Below, piece by piece: positions 41,470 through 50,391 of a stretch of DNA of 64,000 nt. Source of the DNA: Corynebacterium sp. 21KM1197 (GTDB taxonomy: Bacteria > Actinomycetota > Actinomycetes > Mycobacteriales > Mycobacteriaceae). The notes below the pieces were generated by a model. That model made no database searches. It was not told the origin of the DNA and saw only the letters and a list, made by a program, of their open reading frames with translations. Each line of letters starts with the position of its first letter. Position 1 is the stretch's first letter. The stretch lies in the NCBI RefSeq assembly GCF_033783015.1, contig NZ_CP123907.1:2046001-2110000 (forward strand). The letters run 5' to 3'. Position numbers and translations under genes: made by a program.

Positions 41470-41513
41470 TTGTTAATTTTAACAACGCTTCAAATCTCTG
41501 TTAAGTTTAACAA
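41470..41513. promoter_or_regulatory. twin palindromic operators on the promoter of the AAA ATPase gene
   Basis: TTGTTAATTTTAACAA (41470-41485) and TGTTAAGTTTAACA (41499-41512) are inverted repeats with the same arms (TGTTAA/TTAACA) and 28-bp centre spacing. They contain the likely -35 TTAACA (41479-41484) and -10 TAAGTT (41502-41507), separated by 17 bp; the ATG at 41516 follows after 8 nt. A repressor bound here would block transcription directly. Confidence 0.7.
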
Positions 41514-41515
41514 GC

Positions 41516-42751
41516 ATGAGAGGCGTCATCGACTCACCGTTCAGCCCAGGATCAGACGTGATCCCCCAGATCTGGGTCGGCCGCGATCAGGAGATCAACG
41601 ATTGGACCCGCATCGTGCGCCCCAGCCGCATCGCCGGTGTGTACGAGCGGAGCCGAACCATTCTCGGGGAGCCAGGCGTGGGGAAATCTTCCCTCGTCAA
41701 TCTCATATCCAGGGAAGCAAAGGAACAAGGCGACTGGGTTACCGATCAACTCCGTATCCCTCCCGCCACCGACGCTCTGAAGAGGGTGGCCAAGGCCCTG
41801 CTCGCAATCGCGGATCAGGCGGGACTTTCCACCAGCACGGAAAAAGGCTTGGCAGCGCTCCTTGATCGCGTGCGTAGCATCGCCGCGCTCGGCGTTTCCG
41901 TATCTCTCGCCCAGCCCGAGGGGGAAGAACCCTACGTCGCGCTCACCGACCTCTTGGTGGAGATCGGGCGCGCCGCCATCAAGGCAAAAGTTGTGGTGCT
42001 CATCTGTATCGACGAGATCCAGAACATCACCGATGAGGCAATCCTCTCGCAGTTACTTATCTCCTTGGGCGATGCCCTAACCAAGGAAGTAACGGTCATA
42101 GCTCCGGGAGATCGTGAAATTACTCGATTCCTTCCCATCGCGGTGTATCTTTCCGGTCTCCCAGATTTTGAGCACATGGCACGCACCCGCCAGAGAGCGA
42201 CGTTCGCTCGTCGTTTCAAAACCACGTATCTCAGCTCAGTCACCACCACGGAAATGGAACAAGCCCTCGCTCCCCTTGTCAATCAGGGCTGGGAGATAAG
42301 TGATGAAGAAGGCGGCATAAAGCATGTGTACATGGATCAGGACGCTCGCGATGCGATCATCGACCTCAGCAAGGGAGAGCCATTCCTTTTCCAACTCGCT
42401 GGTAATTCCGCCTGGCGTGCCGGTAATACCGATACCATCACGCGCGAGGACGTGCTAGCGGGGTGGCAAACCGTCCGCGACGAGGCGGAATCGCACGTGG
42501 CGAACATTCTTGATCGTCTCCCCGAGCAGGAGCGATTAGTCGTCGAAATAATGGGAGAGTTAGACCCCGCAGAACGGACGTTGAGCGCTATCGCAGACGC
42601 AGCCGGAATAAGTCCGGCCACAAAATTAGGAACGGCCGCACGGCGGCTTGAGAAAGTCCGCGGCATTATTACACGGGGTAAGCCTTACGCCTTCCGCAAC
42701 CGCGCAATAGAGGCGTACCTCACCTCCGAGTGGCCGGAAATCACCCCCTAA
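41516..42751 (+). CDS. AAA-type P-loop ATPase with C-terminal winged-helix-like region
   Basis: 411-residue protein resembling Orc1/Cdc6-like or COG1672-type AAA ATPases. It has IWVGRDQEINDW before Walker A GEPGVGKSS (51-59), Walker B VVVLICIDEIQNI, and a sensor-like TVIAPGDREIT. The last about 80 residues (LPEQERLVVEIMGELDPAERTLSAIADAAGISPATKLGTAARRLEKVRGII) look like a winged-helix DNA-binding unit. Lower GC and AT-rich operators contrast with pknG, and it sits between pknG and ackA, neighbours in C. glutamicum, which suggests acquisition. Role unknown; phage-defence or plasmid-like ATPase functions are possible but not shown. Confidence 0.72.
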   Translation: MRGVIDSPFSPGSDVIPQIWVGRDQEINDWTRIVRPSRIAGVYERSRTILGEPGVGKSSLVNLISREAKEQGDWVTDQLRIPPATDALKRVAKALLAIADQAGLSTSTEKGLAALLDRVRSIAALGVSVSLAQPEGEEPYVALTDLLVEIGRAAIKAKVVVLICIDEIQNITDEAILSQLLISLGDALTKEVTVIAPGDREITRFLPIAVYLSGLPDFEHMARTRQRATFARRFKTTYLSSVTTTEMEQALAPLVNQGWEISDEEGGIKHVYMDQDARDAIIDLSKGEPFLFQLAGNSAWRAGNTDTITREDVLAGWQTVRDEAESHVANILDRLPEQERLVVEIMGELDPAERTLSAIADAAGISPATKLGTAARRLEKVRGIITRGKPYAFRNRAIEAYLTSEWPEITP

Positions 42752-43285
42752 TCACACCTCCACCAGCACCTCGGGGGATTGCACCTCATGGTAGGGATCG
42801 CTCTCCACCACCAGGCTGGCAAATACCTGCACCCGGCCCGTCGTACCGCTACTTCCCAGCCCAGAACCACCAGCGTAAGTCCAGGTCAGCGGCACCTCCG
42901 CCGCCTCACCCGGTGCCACGGCCTCCGGGAGCGCGATCGCCCAGCGCCCCTCGCCTGGCTGGGTGGAGGAGGCCAAAGCGTCCGAGGGCTCCCAGGCCGA
43001 GGCCCCGCCCACAAGGCCCGCCTCATCGAGGGAGCGCGCCACCAGGTGCAGTTCCGTGCCCTGCTCCACGGCGCTATCGGTGCCGTTGTGCACGCGCAGG
43101 AGGGTGAGCACCCCGCCCTCGGAGGTGGGTTCGGCGGCTAAGTCGAGCCGCAGCCCACCTGCTCCTTCCGTGGCCGCAGCCACCGCTGGCCCCATGCCCG
43201 CACCGGCTCCCACGCTCGGCACCACCTTGACTGCCCCCACGGCCACGGCGAGGGCACCGATCTTCAAAAAGTTCCGTCTATCCAT
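42752..43285 (-). CDS. Tat-exported protein of unknown function
   Basis: 177 residues starting MDRRNFLKIGALAVAVGAVKVV: the RRNFLK run is a twin-arginine signal, followed by a hydrophobic core and an Ala-rich cleavage region. The mature chain is beta-rich (TLLRVHNGTDSAVEQGTELHLVAR, AEVPLTWTYAGGSG), with a likely immunoglobulin-like fold; no catalytic motif seen. The frame is open to 43615, but that part is antisense to the propeller gene. It follows the beta-propeller gene by 58 bp in the same direction, so they are probably one operon. Confidence 0.65.
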   Translation of the reverse strand: MDRRNFLKIGALAVAVGAVKVVPSVGAGAGMGPAVAAATEGAGGLRLDLAAEPTSEGGVLTLLRVHNGTDSAVEQGTELHLVARSLDEAGLVGGASAWEPSDALASSTQPGEGRWAIALPEAVAPGEAAEVPLTWTYAGGSGLGSSGTTGRVQVFASLVVESDPYHEVQSPEVLVEV

Positions 43286-43343
43286 TCCGTTTCTTCTCCT
43301 ACTCCACCGATTCCTGCCGTGCCGATTCCCGCACCGGCCATGC

Positions 43344-44702
43344 CTATTCCGCCGCGATCCGCACCACACCGCCGATGGTGCCCTGCCACCACACCCCGCC
43401 GGGGCTGATCGTGCCCACCATCTGCAAAGTATCCACGCCAAAGAGCGTGATGAGCCCGGGAAGTTGCTGCTCGTAGAGGGTGTCGCCGGTGGCGGCGTCG
43501 ATAGCCACGGCATGAATCCGCACGCCGTTGCCGAGCGCTCCGGGGCGTCGCTCGCAGGTATACACCAGGCCGTCCGGGCAGGAGAGGCGCGGCACGGCGG
43601 AGGAGTAGAGGTCATCGCGCTTCCACACGTTCACCAGGCCGGTGTCGGTGACGTCCCAGCGCTCCAGGCCCGGCGCGAAGGGAGCGTTCTTGGGCACGGA
43701 GTCCCCGGCGTTTTCCGGGTAGCGCGGGTAGGGATAGCCGTAGGTGGAGGCGCCGATGATGGTGGAGCCCACGCCAATCATGGAGTTCTCGGTGCCGGAG
43801 GTGCCCGGTTGGAATACCCCGGCCTCGCCCACCTGCTCGCCGGTATCGGTGCGGTAGACGATGATCTTTTCCTGCTCGTCGGCGTTATCGCTGAGCATGA
43901 CGTAATCGCTGCCGTTGGGGCCAAAGAACGTGGGCGAGGCTCCCGAGCCCCAGGAAAGCTGGCCGGGTTTGCGGGCGGAGCCCGCGTCATACTCCCTGCG
44001 CCACCGCACCTCGGGGGCCTGGCCGGGGGCGGCGTCGAGCAGGTAGATCGCGCGGGAGGTAATCACGCTCACGCCCTCGGGGGCGGCGGAGATGGAATTA
44101 TCAATGCGCTCGCCCTCGCCCAGGCTCAGCGCATGAACCGTGCGCGTGGCCTCGTCCACCACCGCCACCTGGCCCTGCCCGGAGGCCACCCACACGCGGC
44201 CCTGCCAGTCCGGCACCAGGCCCACCACCTGATCGCCCTCGCGGCGGTGGAGGAAGCGCCCCAGGTCAAGGCGTTCATCCACCCACAGGGTGCCGCCGGT
44301 GGCGTCGTGCGCGATGCGCAGCAGGGTGTTAGTGCCGTCCACCAGCACCATGCGATCCTCCGCGTCTAGGAAGGCATACACCCCGCCGAGCAGCGCACCC
44401 TTGGCGATTTCCAGTTCCCCCAGCACCGCGCCGGAGGCGGGATCGAGCACCACCACCTTGGGGCGCAGGAACGTCAGCCCGGAGCCGATGCGCTGGGTGA
44501 CCAGCACCTGTACTAGGCCGTCGCTGCCGCACAGCACGGTGGGGCAGGCACCGCCAAGGTCCACGGTGGATACCTGCCAGGGCCGCGCACCGGGGCCGGG
44601 CAGCGGGGTGGCGTCGGAGGATTGCGCGTCCGAGTGCATGGTGCCCATGCCGGGGGCCGCCAGGTGCGGGGAGGGTTGCGGGGTGTACGGAATCTCTGCC
44701 AC
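43344..44702 (-). CDS. PQQ-like beta-propeller protein
   Basis: 452 residues with recurring propeller-blade endings such as VVVLDPASGAVLGELE, QVAVVDEATRTVHALS, IIVYRTDTGEQVGEAG and AVAIDAATGDTLYEQQLPG, spaced as in a seven- or eight-bladed PQQ/WD-like propeller. No signal peptide is visible, unlike its Tat-exported neighbour. Start GTG 44702 with CAGGAG about 8 nt upstream. Possibly a scaffold or sensor for the neighbouring exported protein; function unknown. Confidence 0.7.
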   Translation of the reverse strand: MAEIPYTPQPSPHLAAPGMGTMHSDAQSSDATPLPGPGARPWQVSTVDLGGACPTVLCGSDGLVQVLVTQRIGSGLTFLRPKVVVLDPASGAVLGELEIAKGALLGGVYAFLDAEDRMVLVDGTNTLLRIAHDATGGTLWVDERLDLGRFLHRREGDQVVGLVPDWQGRVWVASGQGQVAVVDEATRTVHALSLGEGERIDNSISAAPEGVSVITSRAIYLLDAAPGQAPEVRWRREYDAGSARKPGQLSWGSGASPTFFGPNGSDYVMLSDNADEQEKIIVYRTDTGEQVGEAGVFQPGTSGTENSMIGVGSTIIGASTYGYPYPRYPENAGDSVPKNAPFAPGLERWDVTDTGLVNVWKRDDLYSSAVPRLSCPDGLVYTCERRPGALGNGVRIHAVAIDAATGDTLYEQQLPGLITLFGVDTLQMVGTISPGGVWWQGTIGGVVRIAAE

Positions 44703-44818
44703 GGGGAGGCTCCTGGGTGGGGGATAGTTTGCCCGCCTAGGATAACGCCTTAGCGCCGCCTTTGCTTATCGACGCCCTCCCTCCCGCCACACCGCGCGCC
44801 CCTCACCCTTAGCTCACA

Positions 44819-46012
44819 CTAGGCAAAGGCCACCGCGTACCGGGCGATAGCCAGTTCCTCGTTGGTGGGCACCACAAAGACCTTGATCGCGGAATCGTCC
44901 GTGGAGATCTCGCGCGCACCCTCCCCGCGCTGGGCGTTGCGCTCCGGGTCCACCTTGATCCCGTAGGTTTCCAGGCCCGCCAGGGCATCGGCCCGCACGG
45001 CGGCATCGTTCTCTCCCACCCCGGCGGTGAAGGTAATCGCGTTCACACGCCCGAGCGCGATCATGTAGGAGCCAATGTACCTGCGCAGTTGATGAATATA
45101 GATGTTATAGGCCAGCCAGGCGTCCTCGTCCTCGTCCTCGATCATCTGGCGCAGGGCGCGGAAGTCATTGACGCCGGAAAGCCCCTTCACACCGGACTGC
45201 TTGTTCAGCAGCCGATCAATCTCATCAATGCTCATTCCCGCCTGCCGGTGCAGGTGGAACACGATGCCGGGATCAATATCACCGGAGCGGGTGCCCATCG
45301 CCAGGCCCGCCAGGGGGGTCAGGCCCATCGAGGTATCCACCGCCTGGCCGCCCTTGATCGCGGCGGCCGAGGCCCCGTTGCCCAGGTGCAGGGTGATCTG
45401 ATTGACGGCCTCGGCGGGCAACCCCAAAAGCGCGGGCACCTGCTGGGAGACGTATTCGTGGCTGGTGCCGTGGAAGCCGTAGCGGCGCACGCCATTATCC
45501 AGGGCCACGTCCTTATTAATGGCGTAGAGCGCGGCGGCGGGCGGAAGGGTATGGAAGAAGCCGGTATCAAACACCGCCACGTGGGGAATATCCGGCAGCA
45601 GGGCGCGGGCCACCTCGATTCCATCCACGTTGGCGGGGTTGTGCAGCGGGGCCAGGGGAATGAGGTCGCGGATCATCTCCACGATCTCATCGTTGATCAG
45701 TTCCGGGGCGGAAAAGAGGATGCCGCCGTGCACCACGCGGTGCCCCACGGCCACCACGTCCACCTGATTCGGGCCACAGCCGTGCTCCTCCATGAGCGCA
45801 AACACGCGCTTGAGGCCGGTGGAGTGATCGGGGATCTCCTCCTCCACCTCGTGCGCGGTGCCCTGGTGCTTGAGGATGATCTTCCCGGAGGGCTCCCCGA
45901 TCTGTTCCACCAGGCCGCTGACAAAGGGGGCCTCGGTAGCGTCATTGGTGGGATCCACCAGCTGGAACTTGATGGAGGAGGAACCGGAGTTCAATACGAG
46001 CGCAAAGGACAT
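44819..46012 (-). CDS. ackA: acetate kinase
   Basis: Interconverts acetate plus ATP with acetyl phosphate. 397 residues: [13 protein letters not shown] at the N-terminus, VGHRVVHGG, the [10 protein letters not shown] segment, [40 protein letters not shown] and FTAGVGEND, all conserved in AckA. Its start codon shares one base with the pta stop (TAATG), giving the pta-ackA operon typical of corynebacteria. Confidence 0.97.
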   Translation of the reverse strand: MSFALVLNSGSSSIKFQLVDPTNDATEAPFVSGLVEQIGEPSGKIILKHQGTAHEVEEEIPDHSTGLKRVFALMEEHGCGPNQVDVVAVGHRVVHGGILFSAPELINDEIVEMIRDLIPLAPLHNPANVDGIEVARALLPDIPHVAVFDTGFFHTLPPAAALYAINKDVALDNGVRRYGFHGTSHEYVSQQVPALLGLPAEAVNQITLHLGNGASAAAIKGGQAVDTSMGLTPLAGLAMGTRSGDIDPGIVFHLHRQAGMSIDEIDRLLNKQSGVKGLSGVNDFRALRQMIEDEDEDAWLAYNIYIHQLRRYIGSYMIALGRVNAITFTAGVGENDAAVRADALAGLETYGIKVDPERNAQRGEGAREISTDDSAIKVFVVPTNEELAIARYAVAFA

Positions 46013-47376
46013 TACTTTCCTCCCGCCTGGATCGCGGTGATGGCCACCGTGTTCACGATGTCCGCCACGGTGGCACCGCGCGAAAGGTCGTTGATGGGCT
46101 TGTTCAGGCCCTGCAAGATCGGGCCCACGGCCAGGGCGTTGGCGGTGCGCTGCGCCGTCTTGTAGGCGATATTGCCGGCCTCAAGGTCGGGGAAGATGAA
46201 CACGTTGGTCTGGCCCGCCACCGGGGAGTCCGGCATCTTCTTGGCCGCCACGGCGGCGTCCACGGCGGCGTCGAATTGCAGCGGGCCGTCCACCTTGAGG
46301 TGTGGCGCGGAGGTACGGGCGTGCTCGGTGGCCGCCACGGCGCGCTCCACGTCCGGGCCGCTGCCGGAGGTGCCGGTGGAATAGGAAAGCACCGCCACGC
46401 GGGGGTCGATACCAAACTGGGCGGCCGTCTTGGCGGAGACCACCGCGATCTCGCCCAGTTGCTCGGCGGTGGGGTTGGGGTTCACGGCGCAATCGCCAAA
46501 GGCCCACAGCCGCCCGGGCATGACCATGAGGAAGATGGAGGAGACCACGGAGGCCTCGGGGGCCGTCTTGATGATCTGGAACGCCGGCTTGATGGTGTGC
46601 GCGGTGGTATGCGCCGCGCCGGAGACCATGCCATCGGCCTGGCCGGTGTGCACCATCATCGTGGCAAAGTAGGAAATGTCGCGCATGGTCTCGCGCGCCT
46701 GCTCCACCGTCACACCCTTGGCCTTGCGCAACTGCGCGAACTCCTGGGCAAAGTCCTCCGCGCGCGGGTCCGTCTCATGATCCACGATCTCCGCACCCTG
46801 GAGGTCCAGTCCCAGTTCCGCCGCGCGGGAGGCGATCTCCTCCGGCTTGCCCAGCACGGTGAGCCGCACCACCTCACGGGCCAGGAGCGCGTGGGCGGCG
46901 CGCAGAATACGGTCATCGTCACCCTCGGGCAGCACGATGTGCGCCTTGTGCTCGGCGGCCTTGCCAAGCAGCCAGGACTCAAAGACCTCGGCGGACATGT
47001 AGGGCTCCGCCTCGGCGGTTACCTCGGCCAATTCCGCCAACTCGCCTGCGGTGATGGTCCGCGCCACCACGGCCCCGGCCTCCTCCATCTGGGCCACGGC
47101 GAGGTCGATGTGGGTCGCGGGGGCGTCGATAAGCGCCACCACGGGCACGCCCAGCGCAGCGGCCACCTGCGCGTCAAAGAGGTGATTGCCCGTGCCGCGC
47201 AGCAGAGCGGGCCCCTGGGCAAGCGGCTCGGTGGCCAGCACCGCCGCCACCGTGGGCTGTTCTTGATCCGCGATGTTCAGGTGGCGCAGGCCCCGTTCGG
47301 CCGCCCAGGGTTCCTCGTCCACCCCCTCAAAGGCGCGATTGATGGCGGTGAGCAGGAAAGAACGAGGTTGCGTCAT
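46012..47376 (-). CDS. pta: phosphate acetyltransferase
   Basis: Converts acetyl phosphate and CoA to acetyl-CoA, the second step of acetate activation. 454 residues: a shortened N-terminal regulatory part (about 1-125), then the catalytic PTA_PTB domain with [58 protein letters not shown] and [19 protein letters not shown]. Length agrees with other corynebacterial Pta proteins and is much shorter than the proteobacterial type. Upstream region carries inverted CGATTTT repeats. Confidence 0.97.
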   Translation of the reverse strand: MTQPRSFLLTAINRAFEGVDEEPWAAERGLRHLNIADQEQPTVAAVLATEPLAQGPALLRGTGNHLFDAQVAAALGVPVVALIDAPATHIDLAVAQMEEAGAVVARTITAGELAELAEVTAEAEPYMSAEVFESWLLGKAAEHKAHIVLPEGDDDRILRAAHALLAREVVRLTVLGKPEEIASRAAELGLDLQGAEIVDHETDPRAEDFAQEFAQLRKAKGVTVEQARETMRDISYFATMMVHTGQADGMVSGAAHTTAHTIKPAFQIIKTAPEASVVSSIFLMVMPGRLWAFGDCAVNPNPTAEQLGEIAVVSAKTAAQFGIDPRVAVLSYSTGTSGSGPDVERAVAATEHARTSAPHLKVDGPLQFDAAVDAAVAAKKMPDSPVAGQTNVFIFPDLEAGNIAYKTAQRTANALAVGPILQGLNKPINDLSRGATVADIVNTVAITAIQAGGK

Positions 47377-47433
47377 GGAAAACCTTTCTGGCGGAGCGGA
47401 TTATTTTCACCCGCGCACAAACAGCTATGACGC

Positions 47434-47490
47434 GCCCGATTTTACCGTCTTACCGCGCCCGACACCGGAAAATCGGGCAACGATTTTTCC
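47434..47490. promoter_or_regulatory. inverted CGATTTT repeats upstream of pta
   Basis: GCCCGATTTT (47434-47443) is inverted exactly as AAAATCGGGC (47469-47478); the overlapping GGAAAATCG (47467-47475) is again inverted as CGATTTTTCC (47481-47490). The first arm overlaps a plausible minus-strand -10 TAAAAT for pta. The region also lies between divergent pta and fprA. In C. glutamicum pta-ackA is controlled by RamA, RamB and GlxR; this repeat does not obviously match the sites I remember. Confidence 0.4.
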
Positions 47491-47608
47491 GCCTACCCCC
47501 GCCCGCGCCGTTTGTTCGAACACCGAGCCTTCCCGCCATCCCGCGTGCTCAGTAGACTGTGTGCCGTTAAAGTTTTCTGCCGCCAAGATAGATAAGGAAT
47601 CCCCTGCC

Positions 47609-48976
47609 ATGTCCCGTCCGCTTCGCGTTGCCGTCATCGGCGCTGGCCCCGCCGGCATTTATGCCTCCGATCTTCTGGTGAAGTCCGATCAGGACGTTCA
47701 GATTGATCTATACGAGCGGATGCCCGCCCCCTTCGGGCTGATTCGCTACGGCGTGGCGCCGGATCACCCGCGCATCAAGGGCATCGTGAAGTCCCTGCAC
47801 AACGTGTTGGACAAGCCGGAGATCCGCCTGCTGGGCAACATCGAGGTGGGCAAGGACGTCACCGTGGAGGAACTCCGGGAGTTCTACGACGCCATAGTGT
47901 TCTCCACCGGGGCTACCGGGGACCGCGATCTTCCCATTCCCGGGGCCGATCTCCCCGAGTCCTACGGCGCGGGGCAGTTCGTGGGCTTTTATGACGGCAA
48001 CCCGGACTTCACCCGGGACTGGAACCTCACCGCCCCCTCCGTGGCCGTGGTGGGCGTGGGCAACGTGGGCCTGGACATCGCCCGCGTGCTGGCCAAGACC
48101 GGCGAGGAACTTCACGTCACCGAGATCCCCGATAACGTATTCGAGGGGCTTTCCGCCAACGCCGCCCAGGAGGTTCACATCTTTGGCCGCCGTGGGCCCG
48201 CCCAGGCCAAGTTCACCCCGATGGAACTCAAGGAACTGGATCATTCCCCCACCATCGAGGTCATCGTGGACCCGGAGGATATTGATTACGACGCCGCCTC
48301 CGAGGAGGCCCGCCGCGCCTCCAAGTCCACCGACCTGGTGTGCCAGACCTTGGAAAAGTACGCCATGCGTGATCCCAAGGGTGCCCCCCACAAGCTCTAC
48401 ATTCACTTCTTTGAGTCCCCCGTGGAGATCATCGGGGAGGACGGCCACGTGGCCGCCATCAAGACCGAGCGCATGGAGCTCGACGGCAACGGCGGCGTGC
48501 GCGGCACCGGCAAGTACAACACCTGGCCCGTGCAGGCCGTCTACCGCGCCGTGGGCTACCGCTCCGACGAGGTGGCGGGCGTGCCTTTCGACGCCGATAA
48601 GGCCGTGATCCCCAACGACGGCGGCCACGTGCTCGACGCCCCCGAGGGCTCCGTGGTGCCCGGCCTGTACGCCACCGGCTGGATCAAGCGCGGCCCCGTG
48701 GGGTTGATCGGCAACACCAAATCCGACGCCAAGGAGACCATCGAGATGCTCCTGGCCGACCACACCTCGGGTTCCCTCGCCGCCCCCACACCCGAGCGCG
48801 CCACCCCCGAGGCCGCCCTGGAGTTCCTGGAGAACAAGGGCATTGCCGTGACCACCTGGGAGGGATGGCACCGCCTGGACGAGGCCGAGCGCGCCCTGGG
48901 CGAGGCCGAGGGCCGCGAGCGCAAGAAGATCGTGGAGTGGGAGGAGATGGTGCGCTACGCCGGGCCGCAGGGGTAG
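47609..48976 (+). CDS. fprA: ferredoxin/adrenodoxin-type NADP reductase FprA
   Basis: FAD enzyme passing electrons between NADPH and ferredoxin. 455 residues: RVAVIGAGPAGIYASDLL FAD-binding motif, FGLIRYGVAPDHPRIKGIV, VAVVGVGNVGLDIARVL for NADP, FGRRGPAQAKFTP and the C-terminal GYRSDEVAGVPFD ... GWIKRGPVGLIGNTKSDAKETI. Start ATG 47609 (MSRPLRVAVIGAG) with AAGGAAT upstream; the longer open frame back to 47273 is a shadow of pta. Convergent with bsaP. Confidence 0.94.
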   Translation: MSRPLRVAVIGAGPAGIYASDLLVKSDQDVQIDLYERMPAPFGLIRYGVAPDHPRIKGIVKSLHNVLDKPEIRLLGNIEVGKDVTVEELREFYDAIVFSTGATGDRDLPIPGADLPESYGAGQFVGFYDGNPDFTRDWNLTAPSVAVVGVGNVGLDIARVLAKTGEELHVTEIPDNVFEGLSANAAQEVHIFGRRGPAQAKFTPMELKELDHSPTIEVIVDPEDIDYDAASEEARRASKSTDLVCQTLEKYAMRDPKGAPHKLYIHFFESPVEIIGEDGHVAAIKTERMELDGNGGVRGTGKYNTWPVQAVYRAVGYRSDEVAGVPFDADKAVIPNDGGHVLDAPEGSVVPGLYATGWIKRGPVGLIGNTKSDAKETIEMLLADHTSGSLAAPTPERATPEAALEFLENKGIAVTTWEGWHRLDEAERALGEAEGRERKKIVEWEEMVRYAGPQG

Positions 48977-48988
48977 ATTTTCAGTCCC

Positions 48989-49261
48989 CTAGCGTTCCAG
49001 CCAGGCGGAATCGAGTTCCCCGTGGCGGGAACAGCGCGCCTCCCAGCCCTGGGGGAAAACCTGCACCACCATTCTGCGACCGCAGATCTGGCAATAGCGC
49101 GGCGGCTCGTAGCCCGCGCGGGCACCCGGCGAGGGTTTCGCCGGGATTGTTCCCGGGACTGCTCCCGGGGCATGGAGCAGCGCGGTGGGCTTCCCCGTGT
49201 GCGGGTCAAACGCCGGCGGCTCCCCCGCCAGCACCGCGGAGGCGAGCGCATCCGTTCTCAT
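48989..49261 (-). CDS. bsaP: biotin synthase auxiliary protein BsaP
   Basis: 90-residue protein with a disordered first half and the conserved C-terminal module [18 protein letters not shown] then CSRHG, containing three cysteines and a histidine that could bind metal or an iron-sulfur cluster. Proteins of this type are encoded next to bioB in actinobacteria and were shown in mycobacteria to be required for biotin synthase activity. Here it starts 21 bp after bioB in the same direction, which strongly supports the assignment. Confidence 0.88.
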   Translation of the reverse strand: MRTDALASAVLAGEPPAFDPHTGKPTALLHAPGAVPGTIPAKPSPGARAGYEPPRYCQICGRRMVVQVFPQGWEARCSRHGELDSAWLER

Positions 49262-49282
49262 CTTGTGCTACCTCGCTCCGCC

Positions 49283-50275
49283 TTATACCGCCGAGTTCAG
49301 GGCCTTGATGGGAAGCTGTATCTTGCCCATCATGTCCAGATCCTCCTCCATCGGGCGGCCCAGGGTGGTGAGGTAATTGCCCACGATCATGGCGTTGATC
49401 CCACCCAAAAGCCCCTGCTCAGCGCCGCGCGATCCCAGGGTGAGTTCCCGGCCTCCGGCAAAGCGCAGGGTGGTGTGCGGCATGGCGAGCCTAAAGGCCC
49501 CCACGGCACGCAGGGCATCGCGGGAATCCATCACCGGGTAATCCGCAAAGGGGGTGCCGGGGCGGGGATCGAGGAAGTTCATGGGCACCTCGGCGGGCTC
49601 CACCTGCGCCAACTGCACGGCAAACTCCGCGCGCTGCGCCAGCGTCTCCCCCATGCCCAGGATTCCCCCGGAGCACACCTCCATTCCGGCCTCCCGCACC
49701 AGATCGAGCGTCGCCCGGCGTTCCTCCCAGGTATGCGTGGTCACCACCTGGGGGAAGAAGCTGCGCGCGGTTTCCAGGTTGTGGTTATAGCGATGTATCC
49801 CGGCGCGCGCTAATCGACGCACCTGGGGCTTAGTCAGCGTGCCCACGGAGGCGGCCACCTGAATATCCACCTCCGCCCGAATGGCCGCCACCGCGCTTTC
49901 CAATTGCTGCATGAGGCGCTCGTCCGGCCCCTTTACCGCCGCCACAATGCAGAACTCCGTGGCCCCGGTCTTGGCGGTGTGCTTGGCGGATTCCACCAGT
50001 TTCTCTATGTCCAGCCACACGGCGCGCACGGGGGATTCAAAAAGGCCCGATTGGGAGCAGAAATGACAATCCTCAGGGCAACCGCCCGTTTTAAGCGAGA
50101 TGATGCCCTCGATCTCCACCTCCTCGCCGCACCAGCGCAGGCGAGTCTCATGGGCCAACTCCAATAGCGCGGGGATCTCCGCGTCCGGGAGCCTCAGGAC
50201 CTCCTCTATTTCTCCCTGCGTGAGCCCCACGCCGTCGTCGAGGGCCTTGGACCTTGCGGTGCTGAGAATGGACAC
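49283..50275 (-). CDS. bioB: biotin synthase
   Basis: Radical SAM enzyme inserting sulfur into dethiobiotin. 330 residues: the SAM cluster motif [10 protein letters not shown] (CX3CX2C), [45 protein letters not shown] and [15 protein letters not shown] 50275 is the start, with AAGGAG 10 nt upstream. A TGAAC-N3-GTTTA site lies 20 bp upstream of the start, in keeping with biotin-responsive repression. Co-transcribed with bsaP. Confidence 0.96.
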   Translation of the reverse strand: MSILSTARSKALDDGVGLTQGEIEEVLRLPDAEIPALLELAHETRLRWCGEEVEIEGIISLKTGGCPEDCHFCSQSGLFESPVRAVWLDIEKLVESAKHTAKTGATEFCIVAAVKGPDERLMQQLESAVAAIRAEVDIQVAASVGTLTKPQVRRLARAGIHRYNHNLETARSFFPQVVTTHTWEERRATLDLVREAGMEVCSGGILGMGETLAQRAEFAVQLAQVEPAEVPMNFLDPRPGTPFADYPVMDSRDALRAVGAFRLAMPHTTLRFAGGRELTLGSRGAEQGLLGGINAMIVGNYLTTLGRPMEEDLDMMGKIQLPIKALNSAV

Positions 50276-50294
50276 GGAAAGCGGCTCCTTAAAT

Positions 50295-50307
50295 TAAACA
50301 GCGTTCA
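50295..50307 (-). promoter_or_regulatory. candidate BioQ operator of bioB
   Basis: On the minus strand TGAACGCTGTTTA, close to the 13-bp consensus TGAAC-N3-GTTAC I recall for the corynebacterial biotin repressor BioQ, and itself an imperfect palindrome (TTGAAC-GCT-GTTTAA). It is 20 bp before the bioB start codon. Confidence 0.5.
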
Positions 50308-50391
50308 ATTCCTCCTGTGATTTTATCCCTCACACCCCTTTTGTTCCACGCACCACACCCGATTATCCCGCGCCGGAGTACGTTTCTCCCC

